Below are positions 34,619 to 42,845 of a stretch of DNA of 64,000 bases, one piece after another. The number at the start of each line of letters is the position of its first letter. Position 1 is the stretch's first letter. Made by a program: the position numbers and the translations under genes. The notes below the pieces were generated by a model. It saw only the letters and a list, made by a program, of their open reading frames with translations. It did not search any database and was not told the DNA's origin. Location of the stretch: positions 43,337-107,336 of IMG/VR virus record IMGVR_UViG_3300009314_000007. One strand, 5' to 3'. Origin of the DNA: a virus.

Positions 34619-35370
34619 AGATAGTAGCGGAGATGCGCTTGAAACACGGAGTGCTTCGGGAGCTAAGGGAAAAGTACGGGACGCTGAAACGAGTTGCCGA
34701 GCTTATCGGGGCTCCGTATCAGACTTTGTGTAATTGGGCCGCTTTGCGCGCCGCGCCTACTGCGGGGCAGTACAAGGGCGCATACACCGAGGAGATCGAG
34801 CAGAATCTAGTGTTGCTGAGTGGGGTGCCCGCGGGGGAGATTTTCCCGCCAGCTCTGCGAGAGGCAATACCGGCGCTGCGAGAAGGACCGGAGCTTGTTC
34901 GCGAGGTAGAGCTGGCTCCCGAGGCTTTGTTAGAGCTGGCGCGAAGGGCGCAGGAGAGACTGGAGGCTCCCGATCCGGCGAGGGGGGCGATGGTGGGAGA
35001 GCTTCGCGAGCGCATGTTGGTTGTGCTTAGCGAGTTGCCAGTCCGGTCGCAGCATATTCTTTGTATGCGGTACGGCTTGGCGCCGTACACTCGCGAACAC
35101 ACGCAGAGGGAAGTTGGAAAGAAATTCGGGGTGGAGCCTACGAGGATCTCGCAACTAGAGCAACGAGCGATAAGGGAGTTGCAGCAGCCTTCTCGAAGCC
35201 AGTTGCTTGTGGGATTTGTTCCGGAGGGTCGGCCGAGTCTCTCCTCCGTACAACGGTTGCAGGACGAGGCTGCGAACAAGTCAATACACGATATTGCTCA
35301 GGAAAGAGAGCAACGAAGACACAGGGAAAGGAGAAAAGATGGGGACGCAAGCGGTTGTGTCGGTGATTGA
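34615..35370 (+). CDS. Sigma-70 region 4-like transcription factor
   Basis: 251 residues from GTG 34615 (GTGA overlap, AGGGAGGAAG upstream). Residues 10-45 (REKYGTLKRVAELIGAPYQTLCNWAAL) look like a first helix-turn-helix. Residues about 138-195 (ELPVRSQHILCMRYGL, TQREVGKKFGVEPTRISQLEQRAIRELQQP) match sigma region 4, which contacts the -35 element. No region 2 is seen, so it may act as a partial sigma or an activator to redirect host RNA polymerase to late promoters. Confidence 0.8.
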   Translation: MKIVAEMRLKHGVLRELREKYGTLKRVAELIGAPYQTLCNWAALRAAPTAGQYKGAYTEEIEQNLVLLSGVPAGEIFPPALREAIPALREGPELVREVELAPEALLELARRAQERLEAPDPARGAMVGELRERMLVVLSELPVRSQHILCMRYGLAPYTREHTQREVGKKFGVEPTRISQLEQRAIRELQQPSRSQLLVGFVPEGRPSLSSVQRLQDEAANKSIHDIAQEREQRRHRERRKDGDASGCVGD

Positions 35371-35923
35371 TCCCGACGACGTGCTGTTACTGAAAGTGGT
35401 GTCGGGTACTGGCGGTGGCGATAGTGGCCGTAAGCTCGCGGACTACTTGGCGGACACGGGGGATATTGACCCCATGAGCGTGCATGCCGTTGCGACGGAC
35501 ATGGGCATGGGTTGCGTCGTGGTGCTGGCCAGGGACGAGCAATACCATACCTTGGATGAAGATCTCCCTTTGCGATACGCAGCTACATTCGCGCTGTGGC
35601 AGTTCAATCCGCGATGCAGGGATGGCGCGTGCGACGAGGTGTGGCTTGTGCGCCAGGCACATTTGGGCTCCGATAAGGGGGCTTCTGTACAGCGGGGCCA
35701 CGGGCATGCTCGTGTGCCCGCGCTTCAGTACCCGACCGAGATTGCCGACATGGTCGAAGGTCTCAAGTTGTTCCGGGCGGGCGAGATGATCGGTGTGATA
35801 CCTTGCGACCCGAAGTATTACGAGTTGCTTGGCCGCCTGTACGACGCGAAGTGCCTGGCTGTCGCCGGAGAAGCAGACTGGCTCGGGTCGAAGACGTTTC
35901 AACAGATTGCAGAGGGCACTTGA
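35339..35923 (+). CDS. Hypothetical protein
   Basis: 194 residues from ATG 35339 behind AAAGGAGAA. Starts MGTQAVVSVIDPDDVLLLKVVSGTGGGDSG; alternating strands and Gly-rich turns. Not recognised. Overlaps the sigma factor by 32 bases and the next gene by one base. Confidence 0.65.
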   Translation: MGTQAVVSVIDPDDVLLLKVVSGTGGGDSGRKLADYLADTGDIDPMSVHAVATDMGMGCVVVLARDEQYHTLDEDLPLRYAATFALWQFNPRCRDGACDEVWLVRQAHLGSDKGASVQRGHGHARVPALQYPTEIADMVEGLKLFRAGEMIGVIPCDPKYYELLGRLYDAKCLAVAGEADWLGSKTFQQIAEGT

Positions 35924-36177
35924 TGGCCTGGGTCATATCTATCCTGACGATCATCAGCGTGGAGTTGACAATCCGCAAGAGCTGGCTGGGTTGGCTGATC
36001 GCCTCGCTCAACCAGGTGCTGTGGTTCATTCTCATTGTTGGCATGAAGGAGTGGGGACTGCTTCCGCTCAATGCTTACATGTGCGTGCAAAGCTGCCGTG
36101 GTGCCCGCCGGTGGTACAAAGAAAGGGAGATTGCGAATGTCGAAAAAGAAGCTGACGTGGGAAGTCCAGACGGGTGA
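35923..36177 (+). CDS. Small two-helix membrane protein
   Basis: 84 residues from ATG 35923, sharing one base with the previous stop. Two membrane segments: AWVISILTIISVELTI and WLGWLIASLNQVLWFILIV, followed by SCRGARRWYKEREI. The layout resembles small phage proteins related to one half of PnuC-type transporters; transport function is not implied by length. Confidence 0.6.
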   Translation: MAWVISILTIISVELTIRKSWLGWLIASLNQVLWFILIVGMKEWGLLPLNAYMCVQSCRGARRWYKEREIANVEKEADVGSPDG

Positions 36178-37000
36178 CTGTCTGAAGCTGATGCGGGCAA
36201 TGCCGGACAAGTCGGTTGATTTGGTCTTTGCCGATCCGCCGTTCAATATCGGGTACGAGTACGACAAGTACGACGACAAGCGAGATGGGGAGTCGTACTT
36301 GTACTGGTGTGCCGAATGGATGAACGAGGTTCACCGCGTGCTCAAGCCACATGGCACCTTCTGGCTGGCTATCGGTGATGAGTACGCTGCGGAAATGTCC
36401 GTGATGGCGACGACGCAGGTGGGTGGTCGCAAGCCGTTCAACAGACGGTCGTGGGTGATTTGGTACTACACTTTCGGTGTGGCTTGCCAAAAGAACTTCT
36501 CTCGGTCGCACACGCACTTGTTCTACTTCACGAAGACGAAGAGCAAGTTCACCTTCAATCACGACGACAAGAAGGTGCGCGTCCCCTCGGCCAGGCAGCT
36601 CAAGTACGGAGACAAGCGCGCGAACGCCAAGGGGAAGATGCCGGACAACACCTGGGTGCTGCACCCGGACAGGCTGAAGGAGTGTTTCGCAATGGATAGC
36701 GAGAAGAACTTTGACACCTGGCTCGCATCTCGGGTTTGTGGTACATTCGGCGAACGAGAAGAACGCGGGACGTATCAGGAGTCGAAGGCTATCCCGCAGA
36801 TGCCAGTGGAGATCCTGGACCGAATCGTGTTGTCGTGCAGCAAACCCGGCGACGTGGTCTTGGACCCATTCAGCGGGACGGGGACGACAGGCGTGGCGGC
36901 AGTTACGAATCGTCGCAGCTATATCGGTTACGACATCAGCGCTGCGTACGTCAAGCGAAGTCGGCGTCGGATTAAATTGGCTCTAACACGCGGAAAGTAG
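36137..37000 (+). CDS. DNA methyltransferase, N6-adenine/N4-cytosine beta class
   Basis: 287 residues from ATG 36137. Motif IV DPPFNIGYEYD (about 32-42) precedes motif I DPFSGTGTTGVAA (about 242-254), the beta-class order. Uses S-adenosylmethionine to methylate an exocyclic amine in DNA; DPPF suggests N6-adenine or N4-cytosine. No partner restriction gene lies nearby, so it is likely an orphan enzyme protecting phage DNA. Overlaps the membrane-protein gene by 41 bases. Confidence 0.9.
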   Translation: MSKKKLTWEVQTGDCLKLMRAMPDKSVDLVFADPPFNIGYEYDKYDDKRDGESYLYWCAEWMNEVHRVLKPHGTFWLAIGDEYAAEMSVMATTQVGGRKPFNRRSWVIWYYTFGVACQKNFSRSHTHLFYFTKTKSKFTFNHDDKKVRVPSARQLKYGDKRANAKGKMPDNTWVLHPDRLKECFAMDSEKNFDTWLASRVCGTFGEREERGTYQESKAIPQMPVEILDRIVLSCSKPGDVVLDPFSGTGTTGVAAVTNRRSYIGYDISAAYVKRSRRRIKLALTRGK

Positions 37001-37001
37001 A

Positions 37002-38309
37002 ATGCCCGATTTCAAAGACACTCAGCGGCAGCTCCCTCCCCTTGAGTATTATCGGGAGATGGACAAGGAGGCGGTTCAGAAGATCGCCGACGAGACGACC
37101 AAGCTCATCTCCGGGGAGAAGGGCGGGGATCGTTTCCTCAACAACGTTTCCGGGGTTATCTTGGGCTCGCTTCAGGCGTACCAGGTCGCTCGCACGGCAT
37201 TGAGTCGTCGATGCCAGGAGTTGGGGGTTAGCACGGACGTGGAGGGCTGGCTTGTCCAGTCGATGCACGGCCACGTAGGCACCGAGGAGGTGACCCGACA
37301 GCAGGTGCTCAGCAAGCTGAAGGACCTGGTGCTCCCGTTTCTGATGGCGGAGTTCCAGGCCGAGGGTGAGCGGGAACAGTCCGCGGTGGTCCAGGCCGAC
37401 AAGGCCGAGGATACATCCAGACGACAGCAGGATGTGCCCATCGGTTACCCCGCGGCGCCTTTGTGGCCCAAGGAAGACGCGGGAGAGGCCATGATGTCCC
37501 GGGAGCGTCCACTAACGTTAGTGGGAGATCCGGGCGTGATCGACGTGTGTCTGAACCACATTCAGACGAGGTGCCTCACGAGCAGCTCAGGCGGTTTTCG
37601 TCCCAACGTGTTGAGACTGACCACACGGCTGAAAGAGCACAACGTGCTGCACAAGAAGGGCGACGAGAAGCAATACTTCGAGGTGGGAGCCAATCGCTGG
37701 GCCAACTGTGGTGCCAGTGGGAGTCGTCTCAAGCGAGAACTGACGCCTTGGCTGCGGTTGCTCCGCAAGCGCCGAGTGGACCTCCTGATTATCGAGGATC
37801 TGCCGTTGTTTGTGGGCGGTTCGGATCGGCTACCTCCCCAGCAGCGTGCCGGGCAGGGGCTACGAGCACTGACCCGCTGGGCCGAAGAGACGGGATGTGC
37901 TGTGGTGGCCGCCGTCCCGCTGGAGCGAGAGAAAGACAAGAAAGCCTCCGAGCTGGTGCATCCTTCGCTGGACGGCACCTGGTCGAATCTGGAAGTGTAT
38001 TCCAATCTGGTGCAGCTTGATGTGGCGGGGAATACTAGCGATGAGGAGACATACGTACTGTTTGCTCAGCAACATGGCGACGACAGGACCTGCGAGGTTT
38101 TGGAGTCCGCGGTGAGCAAGAAACTTATTGACGACTGGAGGAAACGTGATAACGCAGATTCCGGAGATGATAGTGATCGGGTACACGGTGAGAAACCGGC
38201 CAGGCCTGTGGCAGGTCCTGGGAGACCCGCAACCCCCGCAAAATTACGGGGCGGACGCGGCCGAAAAGTGGCGAAGAGAAAAGCTGCCAGACATAAAGGC
38301 AAAGGTTGA
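37002..38309 (+). CDS. Putative RecA-fold ATPase relative with degenerate P-loop
   Basis: 435 residues, start ATG 37002. RRVDLLIIEDLPLFVGG (about 258-274) looks like Walker B of RecA/KaiC-fold ATPases, and LTRWAEETGCAVVAAVPLEREK the following strand of such proteins. At the Walker A position RPLTLVGDPGVIDV lacks GK[ST], so it is probably inactive or misassigned. The C-terminal 50 residues are Pro/Arg/Lys-rich and overlap the next gene by 164 bases. The dispersed palindrome copy 4 encodes P-L-T-L-V-G at the P-loop position. Confidence 0.45.
   Translation: MPDFKDTQRQLPPLEYYREMDKEAVQKIADETTKLISGEKGGDRFLNNVSGVILGSLQAYQVARTALSRRCQELGVSTDVEGWLVQSMHGHVGTEEVTRQQVLSKLKDLVLPFLMAEFQAEGEREQSAVVQADKAEDTSRRQQDVPIGYPAAPLWPKEDAGEAMMSRERPLTLVGDPGVIDVCLNHIQTRCLTSSSGGFRPNVLRLTTRLKEHNVLHKKGDEKQYFEVGANRWANCGASGSRLKRELTPWLRLLRKRRVDLLIIEDLPLFVGGSDRLPPQQRAGQGLRALTRWAEETGCAVVAAVPLEREKDKKASELVHPSLDGTWSNLEVYSNLVQLDVAGNTSDEETYVLFAQQHGDDRTCEVLESAVSKKLIDDWRKRDNADSGDDSDRVHGEKPARPVAGPGRPATPAKLRGGRGRKVAKRKAARHKGKG
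37509..37524. repeat. Dispersed palindrome, copy 4
   Basis: Perfect 16-bp palindrome CCACTAACGTTAGTGG within the coding sequence at 37002, in a different codon phase from the other coding copies. Confidence 0.8.
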
Positions 38310-39150
38310 GCGAGCGGGCCTGTTCGGCAAACTCACTGGGTCCATCCAGGACGTTGTGGCGGTGAACGTATCGCGAGGAGCGGGTCAGCCGCTGTTGGAC
38401 ACGCGGGGTCTTCCGTCCAACAAGAACCGTTCTGCGCTGTTCATGCGGTGGTTGAGTCAGCAGGGCTTCCAGTTCCCGGATTATCCTCGGGACACGGACA
38501 TGCGGCCCTGCGCGTTCTACGGGTTCGATACCAAGCCGTTTGTGCGGATTGTTGGGATCGAGGCGATGCTGGGCGGAGTCAATGTGCCTACGGGGTTCTG
38601 GTACATGAACGAGGAGTGCTTCTCGCCTTACGAGATGCTCGTGGAGGCGGAGAGGCGAAAAGTCTTTTCCCTTTCCGCCGTGTGCAAGTTCGCCGCGGTG
38701 AGCTGTGCCCCGGATTACGAGACGCATGTTGGTCCGGTGGAGGACGCGAGGATCGCCGCCGAGTTGTCGATTCGGTTCGGATTGTACCCGTTCGATTCGG
38801 CCACGACCAATTTGCTTGTCAGCGTGATCGAGGATCACCTCCAACAGCCGGTTGAAGCCGCGGAGTCCGAGCCCGGTCCCGAGTCCGAGCCCGGGGTATC
38901 CGCCGAGGAGGAGGATGAGTACGAGGAGGTCGAGGAGGAAGTCGAAGTCGCCGAGGACGAGGAGGGCGACGAGCTTGAAGAGGACGAAGAGTACGAGGAG
39001 GTCGAGGAGGAGGTCGAAGTCGCCGAGGGTGAGGAGGGCGACGGCGAGTACGAGTACGACGAGGAGGAGGTCGAGGTCACCGAGGAATCCGCAGCTCCGG
39101 AAAGTCCGGGGAAACGGCTTGTGCCTCGAACTCGCCGAGGAGAGGAGTAA
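38146..39150 (+). CDS. Hypothetical protein with acidic repeat tail
   Basis: 334 residues from GTG 38146 behind GGAGG; a TTG at 38128 and an ATG at 38167 are alternatives. The N-terminal 225 residues (MIVIGYTVRNRPGLWQV, CAFYGFDTKPFVRIVGIEAMLGG) form an unrecognised globular part. The C-terminal 100 residues are Glu/Asp/Val repeats (EEEVEVAEGEEGD) whose DNA is in part identical to the gene at 17680. Starts 164 bases inside the previous gene. Followed by a strong terminator. Confidence 0.6.
   Translation: MITQIPEMIVIGYTVRNRPGLWQVLGDPQPPQNYGADAAEKWRREKLPDIKAKVERAGLFGKLTGSIQDVVAVNVSRGAGQPLLDTRGLPSNKNRSALFMRWLSQQGFQFPDYPRDTDMRPCAFYGFDTKPFVRIVGIEAMLGGVNVPTGFWYMNEECFSPYEMLVEAERRKVFSLSAVCKFAAVSCAPDYETHVGPVEDARIAAELSIRFGLYPFDSATTNLLVSVIEDHLQQPVEAAESEPGPESEPGVSAEEEDEYEEVEEEVEVAEDEEGDELEEDEEYEEVEEEVEVAEGEEGDGEYEYDEEEVEVTEESAAPESPGKRLVPRTRRGEE
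38944..39042 (+). repeat. Acidic-tail coding repeat, copy B
   Basis: Counterpart of 19126-19230: blocks 38959-38998 and 39003-39042 are identical over 40 bases each to the first copy. Internal near-repeats (EEVEEEVEVAE) also exist within this gene. Confidence 0.85.
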
Positions 39151-39156
39151 CACCAA

Positions 39157-39189
39157 GGGCCCGTCACCATTGTGGCGGCCCGCTTTTTT
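39157..39189 (+). terminator. Rho-independent terminator
   Basis: GGGCC-c-GTCAC, loop CATT, GTGGCGGCCC: ten pairs with one bulged C (including one G-T pair), then GC and six T. It begins six bases after the stop of the acidic-tail gene. Confidence 0.75.
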
Positions 39190-39203
39190 ACTGGTCAAGG
39201 ACG

Positions 39204-39911
39204 ATGCCTACAAAGCCCTGGAAGGTCGGATGGACGGAAAGCTCCCACAAGTTCGGGAAGGAGACGGTGTGTAGGCATCAGCTTCGACTCAGCGAAGCGA
39301 CGGTGTTGAAGGACCTGGCAGACGAGTACGCTTTCTACACGCCAGCACTGCTGCATGTTGCTGTACCGCTAGAGGGCTGCGATCCGTTCACGGTTTTTCT
39401 TCAGGAGTACAATAAGGAGGTACTGCCGCTTTCCGTACGGTTGAATAGGCCCATTTTCAAGGGGCTTGATCTTGGACCGATCAAGGACTGGAACTACTTG
39501 TTGTTCGCTATGGAGCGAGAGCACTTCAAGCACTACTTGTCTTGGATGCAGTCGCTCACTTTTGCTGATCGGCCGCGGAATAGGATCTTCCGGTTGGGGG
39601 AGAAGCAGATACGGATTGCCGATCCGATCTTCTTCGAGCGGGCCGTGGTTCTGCCGCAAAACATACCGTGTATCGACGTGACCGTGTTTTGCATCGACGG
39701 GTCCGAGCGGTGCTATTACATGGAAGAGGGAGAGCACCCTTTGCTCGATCTGCCCGCAGTGCGGTCTGCGGAGCCGTTCGAGAACACGCAGGCACTGGCC
39801 AAGGCGCTGTTGTTGGGCAAGGAGAAGCCTTTCGAGGCGGTTGAAAGGGAGACGGCGGAAGACGTGGAGCGGAGAGTTCGCGAAGCACGAGAAAAACTGG
39901 AGAACGACTAA
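39204..39911 (+). CDS. Hypothetical protein
   Basis: 235 residues, AAGGA upstream. MPTKPWKVGWTESSHKFGKE start; contains SLTFADRPRNRIFRLGEKQIRIADP and a helical C-terminus (AVERETAEDVERRVREAREKLE). Not recognised. One-base overlap with the next gene. Confidence 0.65.
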   Translation: MPTKPWKVGWTESSHKFGKETVCRHQLRLSEATVLKDLADEYAFYTPALLHVAVPLEGCDPFTVFLQEYNKEVLPLSVRLNRPIFKGLDLGPIKDWNYLLFAMEREHFKHYLSWMQSLTFADRPRNRIFRLGEKQIRIADPIFFERAVVLPQNIPCIDVTVFCIDGSERCYYMEEGEHPLLDLPAVRSAEPFENTQALAKALLLGKEKPFEAVERETAEDVERRVREAREKLEND

Positions 39912-40297
39912 TGTCCAAAATCTTTCCAAGACAGACCCGCGTGGCGACGTTCACGGCCTTCGAGCACTATTACGGCAAGCCGAGCAGGCGGGGGGAAGGG
40001 CCGTTGGTGTGGTCGAAGAGCACGGACGAGAACTCGGTCCACGAAATCATCAACGAGTGGTTGGAAAGCACGCATGCGGAGATCGTACAGGTCTCCTGCC
40101 CCAGTGTGTCCATGTACAACGTAGACGATGAGACGAGATTTATCGTCACCAGCGTCACAGTGCTGTACCTAGCATCAGTGGAAGGGATAGAGGATGAATG
40201 CCGACAACCAGATGAAGCAGTGGGACCAGTGGCTGGACCTGCTCGGCCCGAGGGCTCGGGCAGTTCTGCTGTCTACGGCGCGCCAAAAGCAGATTGA
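39911..40297 (+). CDS. Hypothetical protein
   Basis: 128 residues. MSKIFPRQTRVATFTAFEHYYG start, then a strand-rich part (AEIVQVSCPSVSMYNVDDETRFIVTSVTVLYL). The last 35 residues are Gly/Pro/Ala-rich and overlap the next gene by 104 bases in another frame. Not recognised. Confidence 0.6.
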   Translation: MSKIFPRQTRVATFTAFEHYYGKPSRRGEGPLVWSKSTDENSVHEIINEWLESTHAEIVQVSCPSVSMYNVDDETRFIVTSVTVLYLASVEGIEDECRQPDEAVGPVAGPARPEGSGSSAVYGAPKAD

Positions 40298-40742
40298 GAT
40301 TCCGCAGTGGCACCTGGTGCTGATCCCGGATGAGGCTGAGCCTGAGTGTCTCCATTTCGATTCGTTCCAGGAGATGCTCGAAGCGATCCGCGGCATCGAG
40401 TCGCTGGAGTCCTATGCTATCTTTCCTTTTTTCGGCATGCAGTGTCATCTCAATCGAGCGCAGGGGGACTCGCCGCTGTACTACTTGCGGCATCCGGCTG
40501 GGGAGCTGCATCCACTGTTTGACTGCCAGCCGGGAGTGGTGCGAGTCGAGGATGGGCATTTTGGCGAGGCCGAATTGGACGTTGAAGATCGGCCAACCGG
40601 GGCTCGGCCTTACCAGGGCGACGTGGCCGAGGAGGAGGTCACTCTTTATGAGGAGGCGGACGCGGAGCCGGACCCAGATCCGGAGGAACCAAATGGGGAT
40701 GCCCTGGAACCTGGCACCGCGGAGCCCCGTAACTTCCCTTAA
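40194..40742 (+). CDS. Hypothetical acidic protein
   Basis: 182 residues behind GGAAGGGA and AGAGG. Starts MNADNQMKQWDQWLDLLGPRARAVLL; acidic Pro-rich C-terminus (EEADAEPDPDPEEPNGDALEPG). Not recognised. Last gene before a 149-base leader region. Confidence 0.65.
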   Translation: MNADNQMKQWDQWLDLLGPRARAVLLSTARQKQIEIPQWHLVLIPDEAEPECLHFDSFQEMLEAIRGIESLESYAIFPFFGMQCHLNRAQGDSPLYYLRHPAGELHPLFDCQPGVVRVEDGHFGEAELDVEDRPTGARPYQGDVAEEEVTLYEEADAEPDPDPEEPNGDALEPGTAEPRNFP

Positions 40743-40745
40743 ATC

Positions 40746-40773
40746 TTGGCGCATGCTGCGTCATAAATACATG
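40746..40773 (+). promoter_or_regulatory. Possible promoter in intergenic leader
   Basis: TTGGCG (40746-40751), 16-base spacer, TACATG (40768-40773), followed by GGG. Spacing and the TACA-GGG context resemble the better promoter at 17599. It overlaps one arm of a 7-bp stem GGCGCAT (40748-40754)/ATGCGCC (40813-40819), so RNA structure could be an alternative explanation. Confidence 0.3.
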
Positions 40774-40819
40774 GGAGATCCCTAGCTCTTCACTGGGGAA
40801 CAGGGTATCGGTATGCGCC
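40748..40819 (+). promoter_or_regulatory. Structured leader RNA between gene blocks
   Basis: The 149-base gap 40743-40891 separates the accessory genes from the virion-related block. GGCGCAT and ATGCGCC close a 72-base element that also holds CCCT/AGGG (40780s and 40802-40805) pairing. No known riboswitch pattern is recognised. Confidence 0.3.
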
Positions 40820-40875
40820 GTGGCGGACGCGCACCGAAGGAACTGTCAGTTACTTATTCACAAGGAGACTAAGCC

Positions 40876-40887
40876 ATGAAGACATAA
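40876..40887 (+). CDS. Three-codon minigene (M-K-T)
   Basis: ATG AAG ACA TAA with an optimal AAGGAG eight bases upstream, ending four bases before the ATG of the next gene at 40892, which has no ribosome site of its own. Suggests either reinitiation coupling or a lambda bar-like minigene. Too short for any protein function. Confidence 0.35.
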   Translation: MKT

Positions 40888-40891
40888 CGCT

Positions 40892-41080
40892 ATGCCCAAG
40901 ATGGAAATCCGGGGTGCCGCCGTGTTGCAGCGGAAACGACACCCGAATGGAGGTTTGCTGGTCAAGCTACGGAAGCCGGGCCGCAGACCTTATTGGAGGC
41001 GCATGAGTTGGGAAAGTTACCAAGCCCAACTTGTCGCCAGCTCCCACAGGCTCAAGGATGGGGTGACAGCAAGGACTTGA
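40892..41080 (+). CDS. Small basic hypothetical protein
   Basis: 62 residues, MPKMEIRGAAVLQRKRHPNGG; strongly basic with Trp/Tyr (RRPYWRRMSWESYQAQL). Translation probably depends on the upstream minigene's ribosome site. Not recognised. Confidence 0.5.
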   Translation: MPKMEIRGAAVLQRKRHPNGGLLVKLRKPGRRPYWRRMSWESYQAQLVASSHRLKDGVTART

Positions 41081-41097
41081 TCTGGAAGGAGTTTAGG

Positions 41098-42720
41098 ATG
41101 AAGCAACAGCCGATCTTTAGGAACGAAAACTACCCCGAGGGGGCCAACTTGACGCCCGAGCAGCAGTCTTATGACGTGTTGTGGAAGGCGTCGAGGACCA
41201 TGCAGCGAGGCGGAGAGAGGCCGACACAGATCGCTGTCGGCTTCAAGCCGCTGCCCTGCGCGAGGTCGGTGTCCCCGTTGAGGCCCTCGAAACCGATTCG
41301 CGATCTCGATTCCGTGGTCGCGGTGCTGATGATCCCGATACCCTCCGAGCACTGGAGGGGCGCGTCGGGGGATCGTCGTTATCGGTTTCACACGGTGGAA
41401 CTCGCTGCCGAGTTCTATCAGGGTGAGGTGCAGTTTCGTACGGCTGGGTTGCGGTTTGACTTTGCCAAGTCGCCGCTTCAGGATCACCAGGTGTTCTCTC
41501 TCGCTAGGTTCGATCCCGGCAGTGTTGGTGCCATGATCGAACAGGCGATGGACGGAAAAGAGGCGAAGGAGGTCGTGGAATCCCACGAGCTTTGCACGCC
41601 TCTGGGCGGAGACCTGGTCACGGTACGCGACGATTTGTTTCTCAACGTCGTCGTGGGGAAGACCATCATTTATCGGTTCAATCTCGACGCGGAGGTCGAG
41701 ATCGTTGCCGACAAGTCGGTGAGGAAGGGCGACCAAGTGGCCAGGCTGATTGGCAAGCAGCGTTATCAGGTCGCCGAGTTGAAGAGGAACGGGTGTGACC
41801 CGAAGATGGACCTTATCGGTCCAGATGTGTTGTCCGCCACGCGATTCCGGCCCATGTTCAGGCTGGCTAACCAGCTCAAGTTCGGTATCGTGGACGGTGA
41901 GGGTGTCCCAGTGCGGCAAGCAAGTAAGTTGCTGCCAAAGCTGCTCGCGGTGTTTCCGTTGGAAGAGACCGGCGAGCATGGCGATTGGGTAGAAGCGATA
42001 CGGGCGGCGGGCAGTTTCGAGCCCAGTGGCGAGCTGAAGAAGCAGATCTTGGCTGCGGTGCAGCCGTCTGGCAGCTTCGGTATTCGAGCGCCTGTGGATG
42101 GGCGGTTTGTTGGTGTCTCGGATTTTGGCCCGTACAAGCAGGCCGATTTCCAGCGAGAGAGCGGGCAGGTCGAGACACTGGTTCTTCCCAAGTGCGCGGT
42201 TCTGCACGGACCGTTTCGGGAGGACCAGCAGATCGAGGTCACTAAGGGGGATGTGATCGGCGATTGGGTGGAGCGGAATTACTATCAGGATTACATTGAT
42301 CTTGGTGGTATGGCAGAATCCGGGCTTGTTGCCATCGAGTCGGCGTACCTTCGCAGCCAGGTCATTACGACTGGCGAGAAAGGGTTCGACGAGGATGGTG
42401 TAGCCGTGGATGCGAGACTGGTGGAGTCCGTTCTCGGGGAGTCGGATGGTTTCAAGCTCGACTTCACGAACTTGCTGACTGCCGAGGGCGGATACTTTTA
42501 CCGGAAGAAGGATGGCAGCGCGGCGCCGGTCTTGATCAAGACCGATCACGCCCAGATTTACGGGGTGGGATTCACATCGAACGGCATCCGGTACGCGCCG
42601 CCATTGGCGGGCTACACAGAGAAAGCCGAGCGACGGCAGACCACGAAAACAAGCGGATCGCGAGGCAAGCGACCTGGCGGGCCCAAGGGTCGCCAGAGCC
42701 AGCGAGTCTCCGCGAAGTAG
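41098..42720 (+). CDS. Large hypothetical protein, possible barrel-sandwich segments
   Basis: 540 residues from ATG 41098 behind GGAAGGAG. Regions VVGKTIIYRFNLDAEVEIVADKSVRKGDQVARLIG (about 183-217) and FGIRAPVDGRFVGVSDFG (about 326-343) look like barrel-sandwich-hybrid folds, as in lipoyl domains and some polymerase or protease inserts. The C-terminus is basic and disordered (TTKTSGSRGKRPGGPKGRQSQR). First large gene of the virion-related block and followed by a strong terminator; function unknown. Confidence 0.6.
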   Translation: MKQQPIFRNENYPEGANLTPEQQSYDVLWKASRTMQRGGERPTQIAVGFKPLPCARSVSPLRPSKPIRDLDSVVAVLMIPIPSEHWRGASGDRRYRFHTVELAAEFYQGEVQFRTAGLRFDFAKSPLQDHQVFSLARFDPGSVGAMIEQAMDGKEAKEVVESHELCTPLGGDLVTVRDDLFLNVVVGKTIIYRFNLDAEVEIVADKSVRKGDQVARLIGKQRYQVAELKRNGCDPKMDLIGPDVLSATRFRPMFRLANQLKFGIVDGEGVPVRQASKLLPKLLAVFPLEETGEHGDWVEAIRAAGSFEPSGELKKQILAAVQPSGSFGIRAPVDGRFVGVSDFGPYKQADFQRESGQVETLVLPKCAVLHGPFREDQQIEVTKGDVIGDWVERNYYQDYIDLGGMAESGLVAIESAYLRSQVITTGEKGFDEDGVAVDARLVESVLGESDGFKLDFTNLLTAEGGYFYRKKDGSAAPVLIKTDHAQIYGVGFTSNGIRYAPPLAGYTEKAERRQTTKTSGSRGKRPGGPKGRQSQRVSAK

Positions 42721-42756
42721 CGGAAGATGGGAAGTGAGGTGGAAGAAACCGAGGTT

Positions 42757-42795
42757 GAGTGTGGGGCGGGAGACCGCCCCACACTCGGTCTTTTT
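42757..42795 (+). terminator. Rho-independent terminator
   Basis: GAGTGTGGGGCGG (42757-42769), GAGA tetraloop, CCGCCCCACACTC (42774-42786), then GGTCTTTTT: thirteen perfect pairs and a T-tract. The clearest terminator in the window. Confidence 0.9.
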
Positions 42796-42845
42796 CTTAT
42801 CCATCAGATGGTGTAAGCTATTTCGGACCCGACAAGGACAATCTT

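Noticed and set aside
41017-42804. 595-codon open frame on the minus strand
   Set aside because: Antisense shadow of the gene at 41098, caused by GC-rich codon bias; no ribosome site and no recognisable domain.
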